Shown here: positions 34,027 through 41,435 of the stretch, one piece after another
How the letters are laid out: every line of letters begins with the position of its first letter
Position numbering within the stretch: the stretch's first letter is position 1
Source of the DNA: an uncultured Bacilli bacterium
GTDB lineage: Bacteria; Bacillota_I; Bacilli_A; RF39; UBA660
NCBI GenBank assembly: GCA_944371995.1
Contig: CALVYD010000013.1
Location: 1-42,677 of the forward strand
Reading direction: 5' to 3'
DNA length: 42,677 nt
The notes under the pieces: generated by a model
What the model was told of the DNA's origin: nothing
The model's input: only the letters and a program-made list of their open reading frames with translations
Databases searched by the model: none
Program-made: the position numbers and the translations under genes

Positions 34027-34498
34027 GAAAGTTGTGATTTTACCGAATGATGGTAGTAAAGTCTTTGAACGAGTATTAGGAGTTACTCCTTCTGGTGAGT
34101 TAGAAAGACATGCGGTTGGATATTTAGCATATATGAAGGAAAAAGGATTAGAATATCTAGGGTGTGAAGAGGATGCTGGTTATCATTTAGCTACTTATTT
34201 GAGCAGTTCTGGTTGTGTTGTATTACAAGTAGATAATCCAAGTGTTTTTTACTTTCCCGAAGATTTTATCGATAGTCAGTATTTCTGGTTAAAGAGTCAT
34301 AAACGAGAAATTAGAAGATGGAATTTTGCAATTGTAGATATAGAAGATGGCTGTATTCATCATTATGATGATGCTATCTTGGAAGGAATTCGTCCTTATC
34401 AAAAGTTTAGAGAAATATTAGAAAGTAAAAATATTGTTTTAGTATCAGAAGTTAAGAAAGGAGAGAAAGTTTATGTATCAAGATTTAGAAATTCATGA
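34019..34498 (+). CDS. Unknown protein between SDR and PLP enzyme
   Basis: This 159-residue soluble protein is unknown to me. Visible are GYHLATYLSSSGCVVLQVDN, FYFPEDFIDSQYFWLKSHKR and a His-rich spot DGCIHHYDDA. Its start overlaps the SDR end and its end overlaps the next gene by 26 bases, so the three are tightly coupled and probably work together or are needed in fixed ratio. Confidence 0.75.
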   Translation: MDRKVVILPNDGSKVFERVLGVTPSGELERHAVGYLAYMKEKGLEYLGCEEDAGYHLATYLSSSGCVVLQVDNPSVFYFPEDFIDSQYFWLKSHKREIRRWNFAIVDIEDGCIHHYDDAILEGIRPYQKFREILESKNIVLVSEVKKGEKVYVSRFRNS

Positions 34499-35723
34499 AA
34501 ATACAGTTCGATTAATAGAAGAAGCTGAGGAAAAGTGTAGAGACCAGTTTAAAAAAATAGATAGGATGATCTATAAGAATAGTTTGAAAGTATTAGCTAG
34601 TTTTCATAAGAATGAGATTACGGAGTCACATTTTAATGCTACTACAGGATATGGTTATAGCGATTTGGGACGGGATGGTATTGAGAAAGTTTTTGCTGAT
34701 GTTTTAGGTGCAGAGCGAGCTCTTGTTCGTAGTCAGTTTATTTCGGGTTCTCATGCTTTAACAGTATGTTTTTTTGCTTTACTTCGTCCGGGAGATTTAC
34801 TTTTAAGTATTAGTGGTAAACCATATGATACTTTAGATGAAGTTATTGGTATTGAAGAAAATCCTAGCTCTTTAAAGAGTTTTGGTATTTCTTATGATCA
34901 AATAGAACTTGTAAATAATGATTTTGATTATGAAAAAATAGAAGAGTATTTGAAAAATCATAAAGTAAAAGTGATTGAAATTCAGAGAAGTAAAGGTTAT
35001 TCTACAAGAAAAAGTATTGGAATAGAAAAGGTTGAAAAAGTAATTTCTTTAATTAAAAAAGTTGATCCTAACGTTATTGTTATGGTTGATAATTGCTATT
35101 GTGAGATGGTAGAGGATAAGGAGCCTACGGAAGTAGGTACTGATGTCATGGTTGGTTCGTTGATTAAAAACCTAGGTGGAGGTATTGCTCCTAATGGTGC
35201 TTATATTGCAGGACGTAGTGATTTGATTGATTTATGTGCTGAAAGATTGACTTTACCTGGTGAGGGTGCAGAAGTTGGACCTACTTTAGGTATTAATAAG
35301 CAAATCTTACAAGGTATTTTTATGGCTCCTAGTGTTGTAGGGTCTGCATTGAAGACTGCTGTTCTTACTAGTTGTGTTTTAGAAAATTTAGGATATGATG
35401 TAGAGCCTAGCTATCAAGAGGATAGAGTAGATATTGTTCAAAATATTATTTTCCATGATCCTAAAAAGTTAGTTTCTTTTACTAGAGGTATTCAACAAGG
35501 ATCTCCAATTGATTCTAATGCTTTAGTTGAGGCATGGGATATGCCTGGATATCAAGATAAAGTAGTTATGGCAAGTGGTTCTTTTACGCAGGGATCTTCT
35601 ATTGAACTTTCTTGTGATGGACCAATGAGAGAACCTTATATTGCTTATATGCAAGGAGGTCTTACTTATGATTATGGTAAACTAGGTCTTATGAAAGCTG
35701 TTGATAATTTAATTCATCTATAA
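34473..35723 (+). CDS. Methionine gamma-lyase family PLP protein (YnbB / aluminium-resistance type)
   Basis: This 416-residue fold-type I PLP enzyme of the YnbB family is often named aluminium-resistance or Met-gamma-lyase-like. Seen: FNATTGYGYSDLGRDGIEKV, SQFISGSHALTVCFFALLRPGDLLL (cofactor phosphate site), MVDNCYCEMVE (Asp to the pyridine nitrogen) and VGSLIKNLGGGIAPNGAY with the Schiff-base Lys, then GPTLGINKQILQGIFMAP. The true substrate of the family is not settled. In Bacillus the homologue is near hfq and glnR, whereas here it ends the thioredoxin/SDR operon. AAAGGAGAG precedes the ATG inside the upstream gene. Confidence 0.88.
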   Translation: MYQDLEIHENTVRLIEEAEEKCRDQFKKIDRMIYKNSLKVLASFHKNEITESHFNATTGYGYSDLGRDGIEKVFADVLGAERALVRSQFISGSHALTVCFFALLRPGDLLLSISGKPYDTLDEVIGIEENPSSLKSFGISYDQIELVNNDFDYEKIEEYLKNHKVKVIEIQRSKGYSTRKSIGIEKVEKVISLIKKVDPNVIVMVDNCYCEMVEDKEPTEVGTDVMVGSLIKNLGGGIAPNGAYIAGRSDLIDLCAERLTLPGEGAEVGPTLGINKQILQGIFMAPSVVGSALKTAVLTSCVLENLGYDVEPSYQEDRVDIVQNIIFHDPKKLVSFTRGIQQGSPIDSNALVEAWDMPGYQDKVVMASGSFTQGSSIELSCDGPMREPYIAYMQGGLTYDYGKLGLMKAVDNLIHL

Positions 35724-35751
35724 TAAAATATTAATAGAAGGAGTTGAGTTT

Positions 35752-36357
35752 ATGGATTTATTATATCGAAATGGTGATATGGGACCTTTTATATCGTTTA
35801 TTTTAGGATTTTTTCTTGTATTTTTAGTTATTATTTTAATCATAGGTATTTTAACAATCATTGGACAGTGGAAGTTATTTACAAAGGCTGGTAGAAAAGG
35901 CTGGGAAGCAATTATACCGGTCTATAATACTTATGTTTTATGTCAGATTTCTGGTGTTAATCCTTGGTGGATTGTAATTGTACTTGCTTCAGGATTTATT
36001 ACGGCATTAGTACCTGCTTTGACTATATTAGGTTCTATTGTTAATATTTATTTTGGCGTTTTACTTGCAGTTAGTGTTTCTCGTAGTTTCGGGAAAAGTG
36101 ATGCCTATGCAATAGGAATATATTTCTTTGCTTGGATTTTTTATTTGATTTTAGGATTTGGTAGTAGTAAATATCTTGGACCTAAACCAATGCAGGATAT
36201 TATTTTTAAAGATAACCCTAGTAATAATAATACTTCTACACCGGAGGCGACAGTGCATGAGGACGATACTTCGGATGATGTTCATTATTGTCCTTCTTGT
36301 GGTACTAAATTAGCTATTGATACTAAATATTGTCCACATTGTGGAAGAGAATTATAA
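35752..36357 (+). CDS. DUF5684-type membrane protein with C-terminal zinc ribbon
   Basis: This 201-residue protein has four hydrophobic segments in the first ~145 residues. The pattern QWKLFTKAGRKGWEAIIPVYNTY fits the DUF5684 family, followed by a Ser/Thr/Asp-rich linker and a C-terminal zinc ribbon CPSCG...CPHCG (about 180-198). The function is unknown. The zinc ribbon suggests a role in binding a partner in the cytosol. GAAGGAG lies before the start. Confidence 0.82.
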   Translation: MDLLYRNGDMGPFISFILGFFLVFLVIILIIGILTIIGQWKLFTKAGRKGWEAIIPVYNTYVLCQISGVNPWWIVIVLASGFITALVPALTILGSIVNIYFGVLLAVSVSRSFGKSDAYAIGIYFFAWIFYLILGFGSSKYLGPKPMQDIIFKDNPSNNNTSTPEATVHEDDTSDDVHYCPSCGTKLAIDTKYCPHCGREL

Positions 36358-36384
36358 GAATATTTTCATATTCTTTTTTTTTTT
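36356..36384 (+). terminator. Terminator of the DUF5684 gene
   Basis: AAGAATAT (36356-36363) pairs with ATATTCTT (36368-36375) around a TTTC loop, followed by a long T-run. Confidence 0.85.
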
Positions 36385-36394
36385 ATCATATATT
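36365..36394 (+). promoter_or_regulatory. Possible sigma-E-like promoter of the spoIIIAH-like gene
   Basis: TTCATATT (36365-36372), 14 bases, CATATATT (36387-36394). This is 7 of 8 and 6 of 8 against the B. subtilis sigma-E consensus (GKMATATT, CATACAMT). AT-rich sequence makes chance hits common, and it overlaps the upstream terminator. Confidence 0.4.
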
Positions 36395-36418
36395 TTAGTA
36401 GAAATAAGGAGGAGTCTT

Positions 36419-36925
36419 ATGATTAATAAACAAAATTTATGGTTTTTAACGTTGTTTAGTTTGATTTTAGTACTTAGTGTTTACTATATTACTATGCCTA
36501 ATGATTTATTGACTAAAGCAGTGGAGGTTGAAGAGAAGGATAATGAAAAAGAAGAAGTAAAAGAAACTGTAGAGGAGATTTCTTCTTTGACAGCAATGCG
36601 TGTTAGTTTGGAAGAAGAAAGACAGAGTATGATGGATGATTTACAAGAGCAGTTGACGAGTGATGCGATTAGTAGTGAAGAAAAAAATAATGCTTATGAG
36701 CAGTTGAAATATTTAAATACTTTACAAAGTAAAGAGGAAGAGTTAGAAAAACAGATAAAGAAAGAATTAAAATTGGATTCTTTTGTTAAAATTGATAATA
36801 ATAATGTTTCTGTAGTTTGTGTTTCCTCAAAACATGATAATAGTTTAGCTAACAGTATTATGCGGTTAATTCAGTCAGGATATGAAGAAAAGATGTATAT
36901 TACAGTGAAGTTCCAAAAAGCATAG
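36419..36925 (+). CDS. spoIIIAH: SpoIIIAH-like sporulation protein
   Basis: This 168-residue protein has a short cytoplasmic start, one membrane segment (about 8-25, LWFLTLFSLILVLSVYYIT), an acidic linker and a C-terminal domain (LTAMRVSLEEERQSMMDDLQ ... NSIMRLIQSGYEEKMYITVKF) as in SpoIIIAH. In spore formers SpoIIIAH in the mother-cell membrane meets SpoIIQ across the inter-membrane space, forming the feeding channel. It is normally last in the eight-gene spoIIIA operon; here it stands without the other seven. ATG 36419 follows AAGGAGGAG. A longer start at 36317 overlaps the previous gene and its terminator and is rejected. Confidence 0.85.
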   Translation: MINKQNLWFLTLFSLILVLSVYYITMPNDLLTKAVEVEEKDNEKEEVKETVEEISSLTAMRVSLEEERQSMMDDLQEQLTSDAISSEEKNNAYEQLKYLNTLQSKEEELEKQIKKELKLDSFVKIDNNNVSVVCVSSKHDNSLANSIMRLIQSGYEEKMYITVKFQKA

Positions 36926-36935
36926 GTATATGCAT

Positions 36936-36964
36936 ACAACAAAGTATTTTGTTTACATACAATA
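36936..36964 (+). promoter_or_regulatory. Sigma-K-like promoter of gerE
   Basis: CATACAATA (36956-36964) matches the sigma-K -10 CATAnnnTA exactly, with ACA (36936-36938) 17 bases upstream as a -35. B. subtilis gerE is transcribed by sigma-K, so the fit is meaningful. AAAGTATT (36941-36948) and AATACTTT (36961-36968) form an inverted repeat over this site. Confidence 0.6.
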
Positions 36965-36981
36965 CTTTAGGTGGTGCAGAT

Positions 36982-37188
36982 ATGGCAAATGGAATACTAA
37001 CCGCTAGAGAAAAGGAGATTTTTGAATTATTGATTCAAAATATGACAACTAGAGAGATTGCTAAAAAATTAAATATTAGCGAAAAAACGATTCGTAATCA
37101 TATTTCTAATACAATGCAGAAATTGGGTGTGAATGGTAGAGCAGCGGCGGTTGTTGAATTGTTGAGATTACATGAATTATCTTTATAA
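36982..37188 (+). CDS. gerE: GerE-type LuxR-family regulator
   Basis: This 69-residue protein is essentially one LuxR/GerE helix-turn-helix: LTAREKEIFELLIQNMTTRE, then ISEKTIRNHISNTMQKLGV and RAAAVVELLRLHEL. It matches B. subtilis GerE almost end to end (74 residues). GerE controls late spore-coat genes in the mother cell with sigma-K. A longer in-frame start at 36949 lies inside the probable promoter, so ATG 36982 is chosen, preceded by AGGTGGT. It lies between spoIIIAH-like and gerM-like genes. Confidence 0.92.
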   Translation: MANGILTAREKEIFELLIQNMTTREIAKKLNISEKTIRNHISNTMQKLGVNGRAAAVVELLRLHELSL

Positions 37189-37214
37189 ATCGTACTATTT
37201 TAGTACGATTTTTC
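37187..37214 (+). terminator. Terminator of gerE
   Basis: AATCGTACTA (37188-37197) pairs perfectly with TAGTACGATT (37201-37210), followed by T residues. Confidence 0.8.
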
Positions 37215-37221
37215 ATATACT
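37192..37221 (+). promoter_or_regulatory. Possible sigma-E-like promoter of the gerM-like gene
   Basis: GTACTATT (37192-37199), 14 bases, CATATACT (37214-37221): 7 of 8 in both boxes against the sigma-E consensus. It overlaps the gerE terminator stem. B. subtilis gerM is expressed in the mother cell. Confidence 0.45.
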
Positions 37222-37236
37222 TTTCTAGGTGATTCT

Positions 37237-38181
37237 ATGCTTAAATCCAAGGCGATTCGAAAAATTTTTATTACGACTTTATCGTTGTTTGTTTTATTAG
37301 TTGCTTATTCTTTACCTTCTTTAGAAGATTCTTATACTTTAAAGACTAATTTGGAGATAGAAAGTGCTACTGGTCTTGCTACTGATAATATTTATTTACT
37401 TAACTCTAATGGCTATCTGGTAAAGAGTAGGATTCTTTTGGAAAGTTCAGATTTAGAGAAGAAAATTAGAGAAATTTTGAAGCAGTTAACTGTTGAAGAT
37501 GATAATTATTTTCCTAAAGGACTTTTTCCCTATATTCCTCAAGGTACGAAAGTATTAAATGTATTATGTGGTGAGAAGCAAGTTAGTATTGATTTTTCTA
37601 AAGAGTTTTTAGATATGTCTGTTGATTTAGAAAAACAGATTGTTTCAGGTATTGTTTATAGTATTTTGGATTTAGATGATATTGATGAAGTGATTCTTTT
37701 AGTGGAAGGACAAGTTTTGAAGGAGTATCCAAATACGCATGAGGCGTTACCTAGTCCTTTGACGCGAGATATTGGTATTAATAAAGAATATAATATTACT
37801 TCTAGAAATGATATTTCTAAAGTAGTCGTTTATTATTTATCTGAAATTGATGATGATTTGTATTATGTTCCTGTTACAAAATATGTTAATGATGAGCGGG
37901 ATAAGATTAAAATTATTATTGATGAACTTTCTAGCAGTTATATTTATGAGTCTAATTTGATGAGTTTTTTACATAGTAATGTAGAACTTTTGGATTATTA
38001 TGAGCAAGAGAATGTTTTATTTTTGAATTTCAATGATTATTTGTTTGATAGTAGTGATAAAGTTTTGGAAGAAGTACTTTATAGTATTGCGTATTCTGTG
38101 TTTGCTAATTACGATGTTTCTACGGTAATGTTTGAAGTAAATAATCAGCATATTGATAAAATTTCTAGGGATCAGATATAA
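37237..38181 (+). CDS. GerM-like spore protein with two GerMN domains
   Basis: This 314-residue protein has an N-terminal membrane segment (about 9-26) and two GerMN-type repeats. The first, about 60-165, includes LKQLTVEDDNYFPKGLFPYIPQGTKVLNV and VSIDFSKEFLD. The second, about 190-305, includes VVVYYLSEIDDDLYYVPVTKYV and VLFLNFNDYLFD. B. subtilis GerM has the same two-domain form and helps build and stabilise the SpoIIIAH-SpoIIQ channel and later affects germination. Two domains, anchor and neighbours spoIIIAH and gerE all point to GerM. AGGTGAT precedes the ATG. Confidence 0.85.
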   Translation: MLKSKAIRKIFITTLSLFVLLVAYSLPSLEDSYTLKTNLEIESATGLATDNIYLLNSNGYLVKSRILLESSDLEKKIREILKQLTVEDDNYFPKGLFPYIPQGTKVLNVLCGEKQVSIDFSKEFLDMSVDLEKQIVSGIVYSILDLDDIDEVILLVEGQVLKEYPNTHEALPSPLTRDIGINKEYNITSRNDISKVVVYYLSEIDDDLYYVPVTKYVNDERDKIKIIIDELSSSYIYESNLMSFLHSNVELLDYYEQENVLFLNFNDYLFDSSDKVLEEVLYSIAYSVFANYDVSTVMFEVNNQHIDKISRDQI

Positions 38182-38188
38182 AATTAAA

Positions 38189-38216
38189 AAAAAGACTTGA
38201 AAGTCTTTTCTTTTTA
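38189..38216 (+). terminator. Terminator of the gerM-like gene
   Basis: AAAGACT (38191-38197) pairs with AGTCTTT (38202-38208) around a 4-base loop, followed by a T-run. Confidence 0.75.
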
Positions 38217-38225
38217 TTGTATAAT
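38197..38225 (+). promoter_or_regulatory. Promoter of tRNA-Arg, nested in the upstream terminator
   Basis: TTGAAA (38197-38202) is the loop of the gerM terminator hairpin. A spacer of exactly 17 bases leads to a perfect TATAAT (38220-38225). The start is predicted near 38232, about 14 bases before the tRNA. Confidence 0.7.
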
Positions 38226-38245
38226 TCTACTTGTCAGTGAGTTAT

Positions 38246-38322
38246 GTCTGCGTAGCTCAGCTGGATAGAGCAATCGCCTTCTAAGCGATCGGTCAGGCGT
38301 TCGAGTCGCCTCGCGGACACCA
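38246..38322 (+). tRNA. tRNA-Arg (anticodon TCT)
   Basis: Acceptor GTCTGCG (38246-38252) pairs with CGCGGAC (38312-38318). The anticodon stem is ATCGC/GCGAT with anticodon TCT at 38280-38282. The discriminator is A38319 and CCA is encoded. It reads AGA/AGG, common Arg codons in this AT-rich genome. Confidence 0.96.
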
Positions 38323-38332
38323 TTAAAAAATT

Positions 38333-38358
38333 AAATCCCTTATTTAGGGATTTTTTTT
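38333..38358. terminator. Bidirectional terminator between tRNA-Arg and the minus-strand gene
   Basis: AAATCCCT (38333-38340) pairs with AGGGATTT (38346-38353). A T-run follows on the plus strand. On the minus strand an AT-rich tract reading ATTTTTT follows the same stem. It lies at the stop codon of the minus-strand gene. Confidence 0.85.
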
Positions 38359-39257
38359 GTTTGGTTTGCATTATTATTTTTTTCAGGAATTTCAAACATA
38401 TCCTCTAGTTCTTGTTTTTGAAAGAAGTTTTTAATTCTATTTTTAAAGCTTCTATTTTTTTTGGCAACTATTTCTTTTGGTGTATCCAGATTTAATAATT
38501 GATTTCCTAAAATAATTTCATTTTTGTTTGCAACCTTAAGTATTTGTTGCCAGTATTCTTTTGCTGTAGTTGTTGTATGTGAGATTTTACCTAGACTGTT
38601 TTTATTGGTATAAGCTTCTTTTGGTGTTACATATAAAGCAAAGGGATCAAGATACGTCTTTAGATTTTCTTCGGTTAGTTCAAAGTAACCATCCCTAATT
38701 AATTGATTAGCAAACTTTTTTCCTTGTTCTGTTAAGTTAAAAAAGTATCCAGGGTGTGGTGTAGACATTCTTACTGACCAGCGTGGCTCTTCAAAATATC
38801 TTTCGAAGCGGTTTTCTTCGGTTAGACAAAATTGTCTAAACGTAGGGTCTAGTAGAAAAAGCTTTGTTGTTCTTTGATTGTTTATTTTTGTTGGAATATT
38901 GATACATGTTACTTCATGAATAGGATTTGTTTTTAAGATATCTCCAATATTAATATTCATTACTGATATTTTCATTTTATTTAGAATTTTGTTATAGAAT
39001 GCCTGGGCTAGGGCACAACTTCCTGCAAAGGAGCTTTCTAATGGTGAGTCTAGAGGATTCGTTACATTTATTCTGGCAGCAAAAGTTAACCAGTTTAAGA
39101 AAGTAGGGATGTCTTGTTCTTTTATATAACCTTTTTTTTCATAAAAGTCTTGTATTGCTGCTACTTGGTTGATATCAATGTCTTCGTTGTACGGTTTGCT
39201 GGAGAAGAGAAAGTCTTCTTTTTTTTCTTTAGATATTACTGGTTCTTTGTAAAGCAT
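38340..39257 (-). CDS. Unknown protein with a Cys-His-Asp (transglutaminase/papain-like) pattern
   Basis: This 305-residue protein has no signal peptide or membrane segment and is the only intact minus-strand gene. Residues about 77-135 read GSCALAQAFYN, IHEVTCINIP and KLFLLDPTFRQF: a Cys at a helix start, a His before a strand and an Asp after a strand. This is the order of the catalytic triad in transglutaminase-like and arylamine-acetyltransferase-like folds. The C-terminal ~50 residues are basic and low in order. It is divergent from the bacteriocin exporter gene. Its substrate is unknown, and a link to the peptides is only positional. GGAGTGAT precedes the start. Confidence 0.75.
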   Translation of the reverse strand: MLYKEPVISKEKKEDFLFSSKPYNEDIDINQVAAIQDFYEKKGYIKEQDIPTFLNWLTFAARINVTNPLDSPLESSFAGSCALAQAFYNKILNKMKISVMNINIGDILKTNPIHEVTCINIPTKINNQRTTKLFLLDPTFRQFCLTEENRFERYFEEPRWSVRMSTPHPGYFFNLTEQGKKFANQLIRDGYFELTEENLKTYLDPFALYVTPKEAYTNKNSLGKISHTTTTAKEYWQQILKVANKNEIILGNQLLNLDTPKEIVAKKNRSFKNRIKNFFQKQELEDMFEIPEKNNNANQTKKIPK

Positions 39258-39286
39258 GTTATCACTCCATTTTTCTATTTATAATA

Positions 39287-39295
39287 ATTATAACA
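39287..39295 (-). promoter_or_regulatory. Extended -10 promoter of the minus-strand gene
   Basis: On the minus strand this reads TGTTATAAT, a perfect extended -10, 30 bases upstream of the start at 39257. Confidence 0.5.
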
Positions 39296-39362
39296 TTTTT
39301 TAAAATTTTTATCGGAAAAAGTTTTCTTTTTTCTAATAATACATATGGAGGTGAAAGAATTA

Positions 39363-41435
39363 TTGAAAGTAGTTTTACAAGATGGAGGTAAGGATTGTGG
39401 TGTTTGTTGTTTGCTTTCTATTATTCGACATTATAAGGGAGAAGTGTCGAAGGAATATTTAAGAGAATTAACAGGGACTACTAGAAATGGAGTGTCACTA
39501 TATCAGTTGATATCTGCTGCTTCTTCTTTAGGTTTTTCTTGTGAGGGAGTGAAAGGAGAGTTATCTTTTCTTGATTGTTCTCGTCTTCCTTGTATTGCTC
39601 ATATTGTATTTCAGAAAAAATATCAACATTTTGTGGTTATTTACGATATCGATAGAGCGAAGGAGAGAATTGTTATTATGGATCCGGCGAAGGGTAAGGT
39701 AGTTCTTTCTTTTTCTGAGTTTAAGATGCTGTCTAGTGGATATTTTCTTTATTTAAATCCTGTAAAACAATTACCTGTTTTTCGAGAGATAAAATCATTG
39801 TCTGCTTTTATTAAAAAGTTTTGTTTTCAAAATCGCTTTTATTTGTTTTCATTAATTTTATTTTCCTTTTTAGTAATTTTTTGTCAAATTATTACTACCT
39901 TTCATTTTCAATATTTATACGATTATGCTATTTTAAGTTCTGTTTATGAAAACATTATAAATGTTAGTATTTTTATGTTCTTATTTTATTTATGTATGAT
40001 ATTAGGACAGATTTTGAAAGATATTATTTTGGTAAAGATAAGCTCTATTTTTGATGAAGAACTTATGCTTTATGTTTACCAGCAAATTCTTTTACTTCCA
40101 TATTTATTTTTTAAGAATAGAACTTTAGGAGAGGTTCTAGAAAGAATAAAAGATGTTATTCAAGTTAAAAATTTCATTTTACGTGTATTTGCATCTTTTA
40201 TTACTGATTTCTTATTTTTAATAATATTTTTGGTTTTGTTATTTAGAATTCATGTTTTTTTGGCTTTGCTTTTACTTATTTATTTTTTTCTATGTTTTAT
40301 TCTTGGCTTTTCTTTGTATAAAAAGAAGATAAAAAAGCAGAAGAAAGTATTAAAAAAAAGTGATTATATTCAGTCTTTTTTAGTGGAAAATTTTCAGAGT
40401 GTTGATACGATTAAAGGACTTCATTTGGAATCTGATTTTTATAATCAGTTTCGACAAGAATATCGTAATTATCTTAATACTTCTTATAAACTCAGTTTTT
40501 TATTAGAGTTTGAACAGCAAATTAAAAATTTATTTTATTATAGTATGTTGCTATTCTTTTTAGGTTTTAGTTCTTATTATGTTATTCAAGGAAAACTATC
40601 TATTGCGGAGTTTTTTGTTTACCAGTTTATATCGCAATATTTAATAGGCTGTTTTGAACGTATTTTTTTACTTTTTTCTGATAGTTATTCGATTCCTGTT
40701 TCAATTCATAGAATACATGATTTATTTTATTTGTTTCGGGAGAACTTCGATGGAGGAAGTTATTATCAATTAGCAACATTACAGAAGGATATTTCTATTA
40801 AGCATTTGCATTTTGCTTATACTACGCGTATCTTGTTTTCTGATTTTTCTCTTTATATTTCTTATGGTGATAAAGTATTAATTACTGGAGAGTCTGGAGG
40901 AGGAAAAAGTACTTTGGTGAAAATGTTAATGCGTTATATTGAAGTTCCTTTTGGTATGATTCGTATTGGTGATATTGATATTAATCATTATCATTTGGAT
41001 TTGCTACGGAGTCGTATTTCTTATGTTACTGGAGGTGAATTGTTATTTTCTAATACTATTTATTATAATATTACTTTAAATCGTAGTGTAGAGTATTCTC
41101 AGGTTTTAGAAGTTTCTAGACTTGTGTTGTTAGATGAAATAGTATCTAGATATCCATCTTTATACGATACTATGGTGGAGGAGAATGGTTTTAATTTTAG
41201 TAGTGGTGAACGACAGAGAATATTACTTGCTAGAGCGTTACTTAAAAATAGTGATATTTATATTTTTGATGAGGCATTTCATAATATTGACGTTGAAAAA
41301 GAACGAGTTATTTTAGCTAATATTTTTTCTTATTTAAAGGATAAGACAGTAATTGTGATTAGTCATAGACTGCAACACCTTGATTTATATCAGCATAGAT
41401 ATCGGATAGAGAAAGGAGAAGTGCATGAAATATAA
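39363..41435 (+). CDS. Peptidase-containing ABC exporter (C39 / PCAT type) for double-glycine peptides
   Basis: This protein (690 residues from the chosen start) cleaves leaders after GG and exports the peptide. The peptidase C39 domain (about 1-130) has Q6 and C12 in LQDGGKDCGVCC, H89 in YQHFVVIYD and D107 in MDPAKGK. Membrane helices lie at about 150-450. The nucleotide-binding domain has Walker A GESGGGKS (509-516), signature FSSGERQR (612-619; usual LSGGQ, so degenerate), Walker B IYIFDEAF and a switch His in VISHR. ATG 39345 has no ribosome site. TTG 39363 sits nine bases after GGAGGTG and gives the family-typical N-terminus MKVVLQDGGKDCG. The next three genes overlap or abut. Confidence 0.9.
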   Translation: MKVVLQDGGKDCGVCCLLSIIRHYKGEVSKEYLRELTGTTRNGVSLYQLISAASSLGFSCEGVKGELSFLDCSRLPCIAHIVFQKKYQHFVVIYDIDRAKERIVIMDPAKGKVVLSFSEFKMLSSGYFLYLNPVKQLPVFREIKSLSAFIKKFCFQNRFYLFSLILFSFLVIFCQIITTFHFQYLYDYAILSSVYENIINVSIFMFLFYLCMILGQILKDIILVKISSIFDEELMLYVYQQILLLPYLFFKNRTLGEVLERIKDVIQVKNFILRVFASFITDFLFLIIFLVLLFRIHVFLALLLLIYFFLCFILGFSLYKKKIKKQKKVLKKSDYIQSFLVENFQSVDTIKGLHLESDFYNQFRQEYRNYLNTSYKLSFLLEFEQQIKNLFYYSMLLFFLGFSSYYVIQGKLSIAEFFVYQFISQYLIGCFERIFLLFSDSYSIPVSIHRIHDLFYLFRENFDGGSYYQLATLQKDISIKHLHFAYTTRILFSDFSLYISYGDKVLITGESGGGKSTLVKMLMRYIEVPFGMIRIGDIDINHYHLDLLRSRISYVTGGELLFSNTIYYNITLNRSVEYSQVLEVSRLVLLDEIVSRYPSLYDTMVEENGFNFSSGERQRILLARALLKNSDIYIFDEAFHNIDVEKERVILANIFSYLKDKTVIVISHRLQHLDLYQHRYRIEKGEVHEI

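Noticed and set aside
36317..36418. Upstream extension of the spoIIIAH-like gene
   Set aside because: It overlaps the previous gene and its terminator, and translates to poly-Phe from the T-run. AAGGAGGAG marks ATG 36419.
39345..39362. ATG 39345 as start of the C39 exporter
   Set aside because: No ribosome site precedes it. GGAGGTG lies within it and fits TTG 39363, though the ATG cannot be fully excluded.
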